A DNA stretch of 62,071 bases, from contig NZ_BAGH01000609.1 of NCBI RefSeq assembly GCF_000308715.1, forward strand, positions 1-62,071, read 5' to 3'. Shown piece by piece: positions 25,379 through 33,949 of the stretch. Under the pieces are notes generated by a model, which searched no databases, was not told the DNA's origin, and worked only from the letters and a program-made list of their open reading frames with translations. Numbering within the stretch: position 1 is the stretch's first letter; each line of letters opens with the position of its first letter. The translations under genes were made by a program, and so were the position numbers. Origin of the DNA: Nocardia tenerifensis NBRC 101015. Its GTDB lineage: Bacteria; Actinomycetota; Actinomycetes; Mycobacteriales; Mycobacteriaceae.

Positions 25379-28300
25379 ATGGGGGACGAGACGGCAGGGG
25401 CGGAGCAAACCCTCCAGTACCTGCGGCGGGTGACGGCCGAGCTCGATCGGACGAGACGGCAGTTGCGGGAGGCCACCGAGCGCGACCTCGAACCCATCGC
25501 GATCGTCGGCATGGCCTGCCGCTATCCGGGTGGAGTCGCCTCGCCCGAGGACCTGTGGCGACTCGTCGTGGCAGAGACCGACGCGATCTCGGACTTCCCG
25601 CGCGACCGCGGCTGGCCGGTCGACGAGCTGTACGATCCGGACCAGGACGCGCCGGGTAAGACCTATACGCGCCACGGTGGATTCCTCAGCGACGCAGCGG
25701 GTTTCGACGCCGGATTCTTCGGCGTCGGCCCTCGTGAAGCCGCGGCGATGGACCCTCAGCAAAGAATGCTGCTGGAGTCGGCGTGGGAGGCGATCGAGCA
25801 CGCCGGAATCGTTCCCGGCGCTCTCCGGGATGGCTCCACCGGTGTTTTCGTCGGCCTCATGCACCAGGAGTATTTTCTCGGAGCGCGCGCCGACGCCGAC
25901 CGCTTCGGCGGCCTGTGGGGCGTGGGAAACGCGGGCAGCGTCGCCTCGGGACGCATCGCGTACCACCTAGGCCTCACCGGGCCCGCACTGACGGTCGACA
26001 CCGCATGTTCGTCGTCGCTGGTGGCTGTGCACCTCGCCGTCCAATCGCTGCGCCGCGGCGAGTGCACCAGCGCCCTCGCCGCCGGGGTGACGGTGATGTC
26101 GAGTCCCAGCGTATTCGTCGAATTCAGCAGGCAGGGCGGCTGCTCGGAGTCGGGACGATGCCGATCTTTCGCCGCCGCGGCGGACGGAACGGGATGGGCG
26201 GAGGGCGTCGGCACGATCGTGCTCATGCGCCTGGCCGACGCCGAGCGGCACGGGCATCAGGTGCTCGCGGTCATCCGGGGCACGGCGGTCAACCAAGACG
26301 GCGCGAGTTACGGGCTCACCGCACCGAATGGCGTCGCACAGCAACGTGTCATCGCTGACGCGCTGGCCGACGCTCGGCTAGGGCCGGCCGATATCGATGT
26401 CGTAGAGGCGCACGGTACCGGAACCGTGCTCGGCGATCCGATCGAGGCGCAGGCGCTACTCGACGTTTTCGGGCCGGGGCGGTCAGCGCAATGTCCACTG
26501 TATGTGGGGTCGGTGAAGTCCAACATCGGTCACACCCAGGCGGCGGCAGGCATCGCGGGGCTCATCAAAATGGTCATGGCACTGCGCCACGACGCGATGC
26601 CGAGAAGCCTCCACATCGATAAGCCCACACCGAAACTCGACTGGACATCCGGTCGCGTCGCCCTGCTCGAGCAGACACGACCATGGCCCCGCACATCCGA
26701 CCGGCCGAGGCGGTTCGGGGTGTCGGCCTTCGGGATCAGCGGAACCAACTGCCATGTCATCGTCGAGGAGGCCGGCGCGGCAGAACCTCTGCCGGAAACT
26801 CCGGGATCTTCCGAAAAATACTTCAGCTGGATCCTTTCGGCACAGACCATTCCGGCCCTGCGCGACCAGCTGAAGCGTCTGCACACCCATCTGACGGACG
26901 ATTCGCAATCGACACCGGCCGAGCTCGCGCGGGCCCTCGCGACGACGCGGACGCACTTCGACCAGCGGATAGCTGTAGTCGGTTCGGACCGGCAGAGCAT
27001 GGCCGACTCGGTCCTCGCTCGCGCCAGGGAAGTGGACTCGGCGGCGGTGCGGGCCGCACACGAGGGCCGCGTCGCGTTCATGTTCACCGGCCAGGGAGCC
27101 CAGTACGCGGGCATGGGGACGGAACTCGATGGCCCAGCTTTTCGCGTCTACACCGAAACACTCGAACAGGTCTGCGCGGCCTTCGACCCTTACCTGGGCG
27201 CCGCGCTCATTTCAGCTCTGTCGGATCCCGATGCGTTGGCATCGGCCGGCGTGGTGCAGCCCGCGTTGTTCGCGGTGGAGGTCGCGCTGTGCCGGCTGTT
27301 CGAAAGCTGGGGTGTACGAGCGGATTACCTGATCGGCCATTCCCTCGGCGAGTTCGTCGCGGCCTACCTGGCAGACGTTTTCACACTCGATGACGCTTGC
27401 CGGGTCGTGGCCGCACGCGGTCGCCTGATGCAGTCATTGAGCACCGATGGCGCGATGTATTCGATTCAGGCCTCGGAGGCGGAAGTCCGCGCGTCCCTTG
27501 CCGATGCTTCTCGGATCGCTGTCGCCGCCGTGAACGGCCCTCGTTCCGTCGTCGTATCCGGCGACGCCGAATCCGTGGCCGCATGCGCTGATCTGTGGGC
27601 AACGCGCGGCAGGCGAACTCGAAGTCTGCGGGTTTCCCACGCCTTCCATTCGCACTATGTGGACGCCATCCTCGAGGACTTCGCGGCGGTCGTCGAGAGC
27701 GTGCACCTGAAACCGCCTGGGACCCCGATTGTTTCCGGCATGACCGGGCGGCCGATCACCACTGCCGAAGCGACAGACCCCGGCTACTGGGTGCGGCAAC
27801 TGCGGGCGACGGTTCGTTTCCACGACGGGATTCGCTGGCTCGCCGGTGCGGGCGTCACGCATTATGTGGAGTTGGGGCCCTCCGCCGTACTCACCTCGCT
27901 CGTCGACGAGTGCCTCCTCGGGACCGGTGACGAGGCGAGAACCGTCGCCGCTCTCGATCGCGAGGTTCCGGCCGCGCAACAGGTCGTCGCGGCCGCGGCA
28001 GCGCTGCACAGCAATGGCGTACCCATCGACTGGGACGCTTACTATGAGAACTCCACGGCGGGTCGCTGTTCGCTGCCGGTCTATGCCTTTCAGCACACAC
28101 GGTTCTGGGTTCCTGAAACACCCTCCGGCATGCGCACATCCGCTATCACCAGCGGTGACACCGAGATTCGGCTTCAGCCCGCGGCGGTGAGTGCGCCACA
28201 GCGATGGCGAATCCCCGCCGACGACCCGGCGCCCACCTTGCTCGAACTCGTTCGGGCGGAGTTCGCGCGGGTGCTCGGCGTGGACGAACCCGCCTCGATC

Positions 28301-29377
28301 GACCCGGACCGCAGCCTGCTCCAGCTCGGCATCGAGTCGATGAACGCGGTTCGCCTGCACAAGCGATTCGCCGCCCTGACCGGGGCCGAGCTGCCGCCGC
28401 CATTCCTCATCGACAATCCCACCGCGACCGCGGTGGTGCGCGCGCTGCTTCCGTTGGTGGAACGAACAGCCGCGGCCGGGCCCGCGCGGTCGGCCGCGAC
28501 CGGACACGGTGTCGCCTCGGGCGTGGTGGCGGGCATGGACGGCGCGAGCGGAACTCTGACGACGCTGCTGTCCGTCGCGGTGGCCGAGGGCACCGCGGCC
28601 GACATGATCGGTATCCTCACGGCAGCGTCCAGAGTGCGCGCACCGCGTCCGGCGGACGGGCAGAGCTCCGACGGGGTGGTGCTGCTGGCAGACGGTCCCC
28701 GCGATACAGAAATCATTTGTGTCCCATCGTTTCTGGCCGGATCCGGGCCGCATCAATTCCTCCGCTTCGCCGGTGCCCTCTCCGATCGCGGTCGGGTCCG
28801 TGGACTGACGCTGCCCGGTTTCGGCAACGCGGACCCGCGTCCCGAGTCCTGGCAGGGTGCGATCGCCGCGGCGGCCTCCGCGATCGCCGGGACGACCGAG
28901 GAAGCCGATCGTATTGTGCTGGTGGGGCATTCGATGGGAGGCCTGCTCGCCAACGACATCGCGATCGAACTCGAATCGCTGGGTTATCCGGTGTCGGGTG
29001 TGGTCATGCTGGACACCATCGAGCCCGACCAGGAACTCCTCGACGACACCTTCGCCTGGGCGATGGGGCATATCGTGCGACGAGACCCCGACGGCGCGGT
29101 GATCGACGACGGCAACCTGCTCTCGATGGGAACCTATCTCGACCTGTTCGGCCAGTGGAAAGCTCCTGACAGCGAAGCACTTTCGGCCGCCTCCGTGCTA
29201 CTGGCCGCGGCGCGCACCGTCGACTCGGATCCCGACTACACCTGGCGTCATTGGGATATCGCGGACGAGGTGATCAGGGTGGAGGCCGATCACTTCTCCA
29301 TGCTGGAGGCCGACGCGCGAGTGTCGGCGGATTCGGTACTCGATTGGCTTGTCCGGCAACGCAACCGGCGCGACTAG
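25379..29377 (+). CDS. Type I PKS: KS-AT-ACP-TE
   Basis: A 1332-residue terminal PKS protein. The N-terminus (LQYLRRVTAELDRTRRQLRE) is a coiled-coil docking domain that should pair with the tail of the upstream PKS. KS with Cys210 in DTACSSS and EAHGTGT. AT with Ser655 in GHSLGE and HAFH at 754, the malonyl-CoA signature. ACP with LGIESMNAV (Ser987). Thioesterase with Ser1185 in GHSMGG and His1305 in ADHFSM. There are no KR, DH or ER domains, so the last extension leaves a beta-keto thioester, exactly the acyl type AfsA enzymes use. Release could be by the TE or by transfer to the AfsA-like protein. It starts three bases after the upstream stop. Confidence 0.95.
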   Translation: MGDETAGAEQTLQYLRRVTAELDRTRRQLREATERDLEPIAIVGMACRYPGGVASPEDLWRLVVAETDAISDFPRDRGWPVDELYDPDQDAPGKTYTRHGGFLSDAAGFDAGFFGVGPREAAAMDPQQRMLLESAWEAIEHAGIVPGALRDGSTGVFVGLMHQEYFLGARADADRFGGLWGVGNAGSVASGRIAYHLGLTGPALTVDTACSSSLVAVHLAVQSLRRGECTSALAAGVTVMSSPSVFVEFSRQGGCSESGRCRSFAAAADGTGWAEGVGTIVLMRLADAERHGHQVLAVIRGTAVNQDGASYGLTAPNGVAQQRVIADALADARLGPADIDVVEAHGTGTVLGDPIEAQALLDVFGPGRSAQCPLYVGSVKSNIGHTQAAAGIAGLIKMVMALRHDAMPRSLHIDKPTPKLDWTSGRVALLEQTRPWPRTSDRPRRFGVSAFGISGTNCHVIVEEAGAAEPLPETPGSSEKYFSWILSAQTIPALRDQLKRLHTHLTDDSQSTPAELARALATTRTHFDQRIAVVGSDRQSMADSVLARAREVDSAAVRAAHEGRVAFMFTGQGAQYAGMGTELDGPAFRVYTETLEQVCAAFDPYLGAALISALSDPDALASAGVVQPALFAVEVALCRLFESWGVRADYLIGHSLGEFVAAYLADVFTLDDACRVVAARGRLMQSLSTDGAMYSIQASEAEVRASLADASRIAVAAVNGPRSVVVSGDAESVAACADLWATRGRRTRSLRVSHAFHSHYVDAILEDFAAVVESVHLKPPGTPIVSGMTGRPITTAEATDPGYWVRQLRATVRFHDGIRWLAGAGVTHYVELGPSAVLTSLVDECLLGTGDEARTVAALDREVPAAQQVVAAAAALHSNGVPIDWDAYYENSTAGRCSLPVYAFQHTRFWVPETPSGMRTSAITSGDTEIRLQPAAVSAPQRWRIPADDPAPTLLELVRAEFARVLGVDEPASIDPDRSLLQLGIESMNAVRLHKRFAALTGAELPPPFLIDNPTATAVVRALLPLVERTAAAGPARSAATGHGVASGVVAGMDGASGTLTTLLSVAVAEGTAADMIGILTAASRVRAPRPADGQSSDGVVLLADGPRDTEIICVPSFLAGSGPHQFLRFAGALSDRGRVRGLTLPGFGNADPRPESWQGAIAAAASAIAGTTEEADRIVLVGHSMGGLLANDIAIELESLGYPVSGVVMLDTIEPDQELLDDTFAWAMGHIVRRDPDGAVIDDGNLLSMGTYLDLFGQWKAPDSEALSAASVLLAAARTVDSDPDYTWRHWDIADEVIRVEADHFSMLEADARVSADSVLDWLVRQRNRRD

Positions 29378-29396
29378 AGGTGTGAGGAGGACGCGC

Positions 29397-29453
29397 ATGA
29401 AGCAACGGCTCGGCACTGTCATCGGAGAATTCTTGGGGGAGATCCGTGCGTGA
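29397..29453 (+). CDS. 18-residue ORF with strong RBS
   Basis: The peptide is MKQRLGTVIGEFLGEIRA. GAGGAGG sits about six bases before its ATG, one of the best ribosome binding sites in the cluster, and its stop overlaps the start of the KASIII-like gene by eight bases. It may be a small functional peptide or a leader ORF that couples translation of the next gene. Too short for homology. It is amphipathic if helical (I, F, L, I on one face). Confidence 0.45.
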   Translation: MKQRLGTVIGEFLGEIRA

Positions 29454-30462
29454 CGTAGGAATCGTGGGATTCGGAAGCTATGTCCCGGAGAGAAGACTCG
29501 GCGTCGAGTTCTTCGGTGACGCCGCCGCGGCCCAGGCGACCTCCACGGCGCTGATGCGCCCGCCCCGCTTTCGGCACCATGTCGCGCCGGACGAGCGAGC
29601 GGCCGAGATGATCGAGCGTGCGGCCAGAGCCATGTTCGACAGGCTGGCGCTGTCGCCCGAGGACAACGTCGACATCCTGCTGACCAATGTTCTTCTGCCG
29701 GACGCACTGTTCACCGGATCGGGTGCGGAGGTGGCGAGCCTACTCGGGTGCCGTCCCAAGGTCATCCTCGACCTGCACAACACCGGCTGTGCCTCGTTTC
29801 CCTACCTGCTGAAGCTGGCCAAGTTGCTGATCGACAGCGGGGAAGGCGATACGGCGCTGATCGCCAACGTGCAGAATTCGGCGGGCCAGATCTTCGCTCA
29901 GGACCAAGTGCGCGGGCGCGGCCATGCGTCGACGCCGGGTGACGGCTGCGGGGTCGCCTATTTGACGGCCGGCGGGCCGTCCCCCATCCTCGGTGTCTTC
30001 ACCAAGAACAGTCCGGAATATGCCCGCGATGTTCGGCCGGTGCGCCCGGACGGCAGAAAATACTGGGAGCCCGGCGACAGCGAAGTCGATGTCGAGTTCG
30101 ACCGGGAGCTGGGGGCCGAGATCATAGCTCGCGGCAATCGCCTTGTGCCCGAGGTGGTTTCGGGTGTCTGCGACACCGCTGGAATAACGCCGGACGATAT
30201 CGACATCCTGGTCACCAACCAGCCGAACCGGATCTTCCTGCAGAACTGGTCGAAGGATCTCGGACTCAAGTCCCACCAGCACCTCGACACCTTCGACCTG
30301 TTCGGCAACCTGTACGGGGCGGCTGCCCCGATAACCATGGATCACGCCATCCGCGACGGCTCGATAGATCACGGCGATCTGGTGGTGATCGCCGGGTTCG
30401 CCCACGCGGGCGACTTCGCGGCCGCCGGTCTCGTGCACTGGCACGGCGCGGCCCAGCACTGA
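29446..30462 (+). CDS. KASIII (FabH)-like protein with altered active site
   Basis: A 338-residue thiolase-fold protein of the beta-ketoacyl-ACP synthase III type. The acyl-accepting Cys115 lies in NTGCASF. In FabH the next catalytic residue is His in a HQAN motif; here it is NQPN, with Asn258 at the His position. The third residue, Asn288 in FGNLYGAAAP, is kept. Loss of the His argues against normal decarboxylative condensation and for an acyltransferase-type role, as in CerJ/ChlB-like KASIII relatives that move acyl groups between carriers or onto hydroxyls. The GTG start follows GGGGGAG inside the 18-codon ORF. It sits right after the PKS genes. Confidence 0.88.
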   Translation: MRDVGIVGFGSYVPERRLGVEFFGDAAAAQATSTALMRPPRFRHHVAPDERAAEMIERAARAMFDRLALSPEDNVDILLTNVLLPDALFTGSGAEVASLLGCRPKVILDLHNTGCASFPYLLKLAKLLIDSGEGDTALIANVQNSAGQIFAQDQVRGRGHASTPGDGCGVAYLTAGGPSPILGVFTKNSPEYARDVRPVRPDGRKYWEPGDSEVDVEFDRELGAEIIARGNRLVPEVVSGVCDTAGITPDDIDILVTNQPNRIFLQNWSKDLGLKSHQHLDTFDLFGNLYGAAAPITMDHAIRDGSIDHGDLVVIAGFAHAGDFAAAGLVHWHGAAQH

Positions 30463-30475
30463 GAGATGGATGAGA

Positions 30476-32338
30476 ATGAGTCATTTCCGAAGCAACGTCA
30501 GAGACCTCGAGTTCAACCTGTTCGAGTCGTTGCGCCTCGGCGGACTTCTGGATTCGGGCGCCTTCGGCGACCTGGATTCCGAAACGGTGCGCACAATGTT
30601 CGAGGAGGTTCGCCGACTGGCGGAAGGGCCGCTGGGCGCCTCGCACATCGACGCCGATCGCCACCCTCCGGTCTTCGATCCGGCAACATTCAGCGTGCGG
30701 CTCCCGGAAAGCTTCAAGCAGAGCTTCGGCCTCCTCCAGAATGCCGGATGGGCCGGGGTGGGAAACTCGATCGAGCTCGGCGGCCTCGGCGCCCCGGCGG
30801 TGGTGAACTGGTCGATCGCCGAAATGATCCTCGGCGCCGCGCCCGCCGCGTATATCTACGCCACCGGGTCGGCGTTCCTGAATGCCCTGCACAAGAGCCT
30901 CACCGACGAGCAGAAGCGATGGTCGGTACTGATGTCGGCCCAGAACTGGGGCGGCACAATGGCATTGACCGAGGAGCACGCCGGTTCCGATGTCGGGGCG
31001 GGCGTGACGAAGGCGATCCGGCAGGAGGACGGCTGCTGGCATATCGAGGGCACCAAACGCTTCATCACGAACGGCGACTCGGACGACCTGTTTCCCAACA
31101 TCGTTCACTTGGTGCTGGCCCGCCCCGAGGGCGCCGTGGCGGGGACGAAGGGCCTGTCCCTGTTCCTCGTGCCCAAGTTCGACTTCGACCACGAGACCGG
31201 TGCGCTCGGCGAGCGCAACGGTGTCTTCGTGACCAACCTCGAGCACAAGATGGGCTTGAAGGTCTCGGCCACCTGCGAGGTCACCTTCGGCGGCCATGGC
31301 ATCCCGGCCAAGGGCTGGCTGGTCGGTGAGACCCATAATGGCATCGCGCAGATGTTCGAAGTCATTCGGTCGGCTCGAATGATGGTGGGCGTCAAGGCGA
31401 CCGCGACGCTCTCGTCGGCCTACCTCCATGCTCTCGGCTACGCCAAGACCCGCGTCCAGGGTGCCGATCTCAGTCGGCTGGCCGACAAAACCGCACCGCG
31501 GGTAGCGATCACGCGCCATCCGGATGTGCGTCGCTCGCTCATCTTGCAGAAGGCGTACGCCGAGGGTTTGCGCGCCGTATACCTGTACACCGCGGCCCAC
31601 GGTGATCCCGTTGTGGCCGAGCATGTTTCAGGTGCCGACGCGGCGGTGGCCGCCGGCGTCAACGATCTGTTACTGCCGATCGTCAAGGGCGTCGGCTCCG
31701 AGCGGGCCTACCAGTACCTGACCGAGTCGCTCCAGACCTTCGGCGGCTCCGGCTATCTGCAGGACTACCCGATCGAGCAGTACATCCGCGACGCCAAGAT
31801 CGACTCGCTCTACGAGGGCACCACCGCCATCCAGGCGCAGGACTTCTTCTTCCGCAAGATCGCCCGCGATCGCGGCGTCGCGCTGGCCCACGTGGCCGGC
31901 CAGGTGCGCAAGTTCATCGAGCGTGAGGGTGGCAACGGCCGCCTGAAGGCCGAGCGCAAGCTGCTGACCACCGCTCTCGAAGACGTGCAGGGCATGGTGG
32001 CCACCCTGACCGGGCATCTGATGGCCGCCGAGCGGGATCCGAAGGAGCTCTACAAGATCGGCCTCGGCAGCGTTCGCTTCCTGATGTCCGTCGGCGATCT
32101 GCTCATCGGGTGGCAGCTGCTGCAGCAGGCCGAAATCGCCATCGAAGCTCTGGACAATGCCGGCTCGAGCGACTCGCGAGCAGTAGGAGAGGCCGACTCG
32201 AGCCAAGCGTTCTACACAGGCAAGATCGCGACCGCACAGTTCTTTGCGCGGAATATCCTGCCCGAGCTGACCACGACCCGTACCGTGCTGTCGAACCTCG
32301 ACAACGACATCATGGAACTCGACGAGGCGGCGTTCTAG
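30476..32338 (+). CDS. Acyl-CoA dehydrogenase, FadE5-like
   Basis: A 620-residue acyl-CoA dehydrogenase of the long (about 610-residue) actinobacterial branch. The start MSHFRSNVRDLEFNLFE matches the beginning of mycobacterial FadE5, which makes the ATG at 30476 preferable to the one at 30470. The FAD- and substrate-binding region is MALTEEHAGSDVG, and the C-terminal catalytic-base region is near DYPIEQYIRDAKIDSLYEGT. Members use broad-chain acyl-CoAs. In this operon it could desaturate the starter or degrade/remodel the acyl chain. A TTA codon is at 31670. It closes the cluster; the next gene is 196 bases away. Confidence 0.92.
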   Translation: MSHFRSNVRDLEFNLFESLRLGGLLDSGAFGDLDSETVRTMFEEVRRLAEGPLGASHIDADRHPPVFDPATFSVRLPESFKQSFGLLQNAGWAGVGNSIELGGLGAPAVVNWSIAEMILGAAPAAYIYATGSAFLNALHKSLTDEQKRWSVLMSAQNWGGTMALTEEHAGSDVGAGVTKAIRQEDGCWHIEGTKRFITNGDSDDLFPNIVHLVLARPEGAVAGTKGLSLFLVPKFDFDHETGALGERNGVFVTNLEHKMGLKVSATCEVTFGGHGIPAKGWLVGETHNGIAQMFEVIRSARMMVGVKATATLSSAYLHALGYAKTRVQGADLSRLADKTAPRVAITRHPDVRRSLILQKAYAEGLRAVYLYTAAHGDPVVAEHVSGADAAVAAGVNDLLLPIVKGVGSERAYQYLTESLQTFGGSGYLQDYPIEQYIRDAKIDSLYEGTTAIQAQDFFFRKIARDRGVALAHVAGQVRKFIEREGGNGRLKAERKLLTTALEDVQGMVATLTGHLMAAERDPKELYKIGLGSVRFLMSVGDLLIGWQLLQQAEIAIEALDNAGSSDSRAVGEADSSQAFYTGKIATAQFFARNILPELTTTRTVLSNLDNDIMELDEAAF

Positions 32339-32534
32339 CGACGAGTGGCTAGGGCACGCCGAGGCATCACGGCTCTCGTTCAAGTGCTGCGCACTGCGAT
32401 AGCTGGCGAGTCGGTGAGCATGGGCGGAATAGTGACGGCGAGGTCGGCGGCTTGCCGGATCTCGCGGTGTGCGCGGGGTATGTGGGTCTGGTCCGGCGTG
32501 GTGAAACAACGGTTGGTCGTGGGATCGTTGGCGG

Positions 32535-33677
32535 GTGATGGAGGCTGTGCGGCGTGAGCTGGTGCGGATGCGGGAGTCACCTGCGCTGTGGCGGGAACTG
32601 CGCTATGAGCGTGCCAGGGATGGCGATGGCTATGTGTGTGACAGGAATGTGGCGCGGCGGGCAAAAGTGTTGTGGGCGTTGCAGTATGACCATCGGCCCG
32701 AGGACGTCGCATTGGTGCGATGGCTGGCCGAGCAGGAGGCGTGCTGTCGTCGTGAGGCGCCGTTTCAGGGATTGAGCGAAGAGACCAGGTTGGCCGGTTT
32801 TCTGCTCGCCGACTATCGGCAGGTGGCCGATGTGTGGCTGCACTGGGAGATCAAGCGGGCCAACTTCGATACGTGGGCCGGCTATGACCTCGAGCATCTG
32901 TTCGCTGCCGGGGTGGGAGAGACGGTGGCTTTCGTGCGCGAGAGCGGGCACGCCGACCGTGACGCCGTGCTCGGGCTCCTGCTCGATGAGCAGGGACGGG
33001 CGCGGGTCTCGGCGGAGGAGTTGGCGCAGTGGCGGCAATCTCAGCGGTCGTCGTTCCCTGTAGATCCTGCCGGGGAGGACCCGCTCACGTGGGTCGAGCG
33101 CGCCAAGCTCGTCGGCGACCGTGGGTTGGCTCGCCGAGAGCTGGATCGGTGGATGGGCGGTCAGGCGCGGGATGACGCCACTCTGAGCGTGCTGTGCCAC
33201 CAGCTGGCCGCGCTGGGGGCGTACGCCGAGGCAGCCCAGGCGCAGCGCGAACGGTTGGTATACGCCGACAGCCCTTGGGATTCCGCGTCGGCTTACCGCA
33301 GTTTGGCCGGACTGGAACGCCAGGCCGGTGACCATCGGGCTGCTCGGGACGCGCTACGGCTGTGCCGCCGCGCGCTCGATGGTGTGCCGGGGTGGTCGAT
33401 GGTAGGTCTGGGCCGGATGTATGTGGAGGAGTTGTTTCTTCTGGCGGGCGCCGCGGAAGGGGCGCTGGCCGAGGCGGTCTTCGCCGAGGCGGACCATCAG
33501 GCACGTGAGGTGCCAGGCTTGCCCATGGTGGTTTTGCGTGCCGCCGCCGAAGCGGCCGGCAAGATCGGCGACGAAACGAACGCGGAGCGCTACCAGCAAC
33601 TCTGCGATGCCGAGCGAGCCCGCATCGACACCGCCGTAGCCCAGGCGCGCGGGCACCGCGACACACCCCGCTCCTGA
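32535..33677 (+). CDS. Hypothetical helical-repeat (TPR-like) protein
   Basis: A 380-residue soluble, helical, Ala/Arg/Glu-rich protein. The second half looks like degenerate TPRs (LCHQLAALGAYAEAAQAQRE, SLAGLERQAGDHRAARDALR). The first half (ALWRELRYERARDGDGYVCD, VLWALQYDHRPEDVALVRWL) has no motif I can name. No signal peptide or membrane segment. Starts are GTG 32535 or ATG 32538. Codon bias clearly supports the frame. It is probably not part of the PKS cluster, being separated by about 200 bases with no overlap. Confidence 0.7.
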   Translation: MMEAVRRELVRMRESPALWRELRYERARDGDGYVCDRNVARRAKVLWALQYDHRPEDVALVRWLAEQEACCRREAPFQGLSEETRLAGFLLADYRQVADVWLHWEIKRANFDTWAGYDLEHLFAAGVGETVAFVRESGHADRDAVLGLLLDEQGRARVSAEELAQWRQSQRSSFPVDPAGEDPLTWVERAKLVGDRGLARRELDRWMGGQARDDATLSVLCHQLAALGAYAEAAQAQRERLVYADSPWDSASAYRSLAGLERQAGDHRAARDALRLCRRALDGVPGWSMVGLGRMYVEELFLLAGAAEGALAEAVFAEADHQAREVPGLPMVVLRAAAEAAGKIGDETNAERYQQLCDAERARIDTAVAQARGHRDTPRS

Positions 33678-33949
33678 TCGACGTGCGGAGGGCCTACCGG
33701 AACGCGGCCGGCTGCGGGTGCCGAATGCGACGGTTCGCGTGGGGGCGTCGCCCGTCTTCGAACTCGAATTCGGTACCCCCGGGTGCCGCGGCGGCGCATA
33801 CTGGAATGCATCGAACCCGCGGCATCACAGCCGCTGCCGAGCCCGAGATCTCCTTGCGCAGAACAACACTGGGGAACTGTCGGTGCTGCAACACGAACTT
33901 CGTCACTTGCCGGGGGGTCACTCGCCCGTCAGGATGAAGGGTTGCAGCT

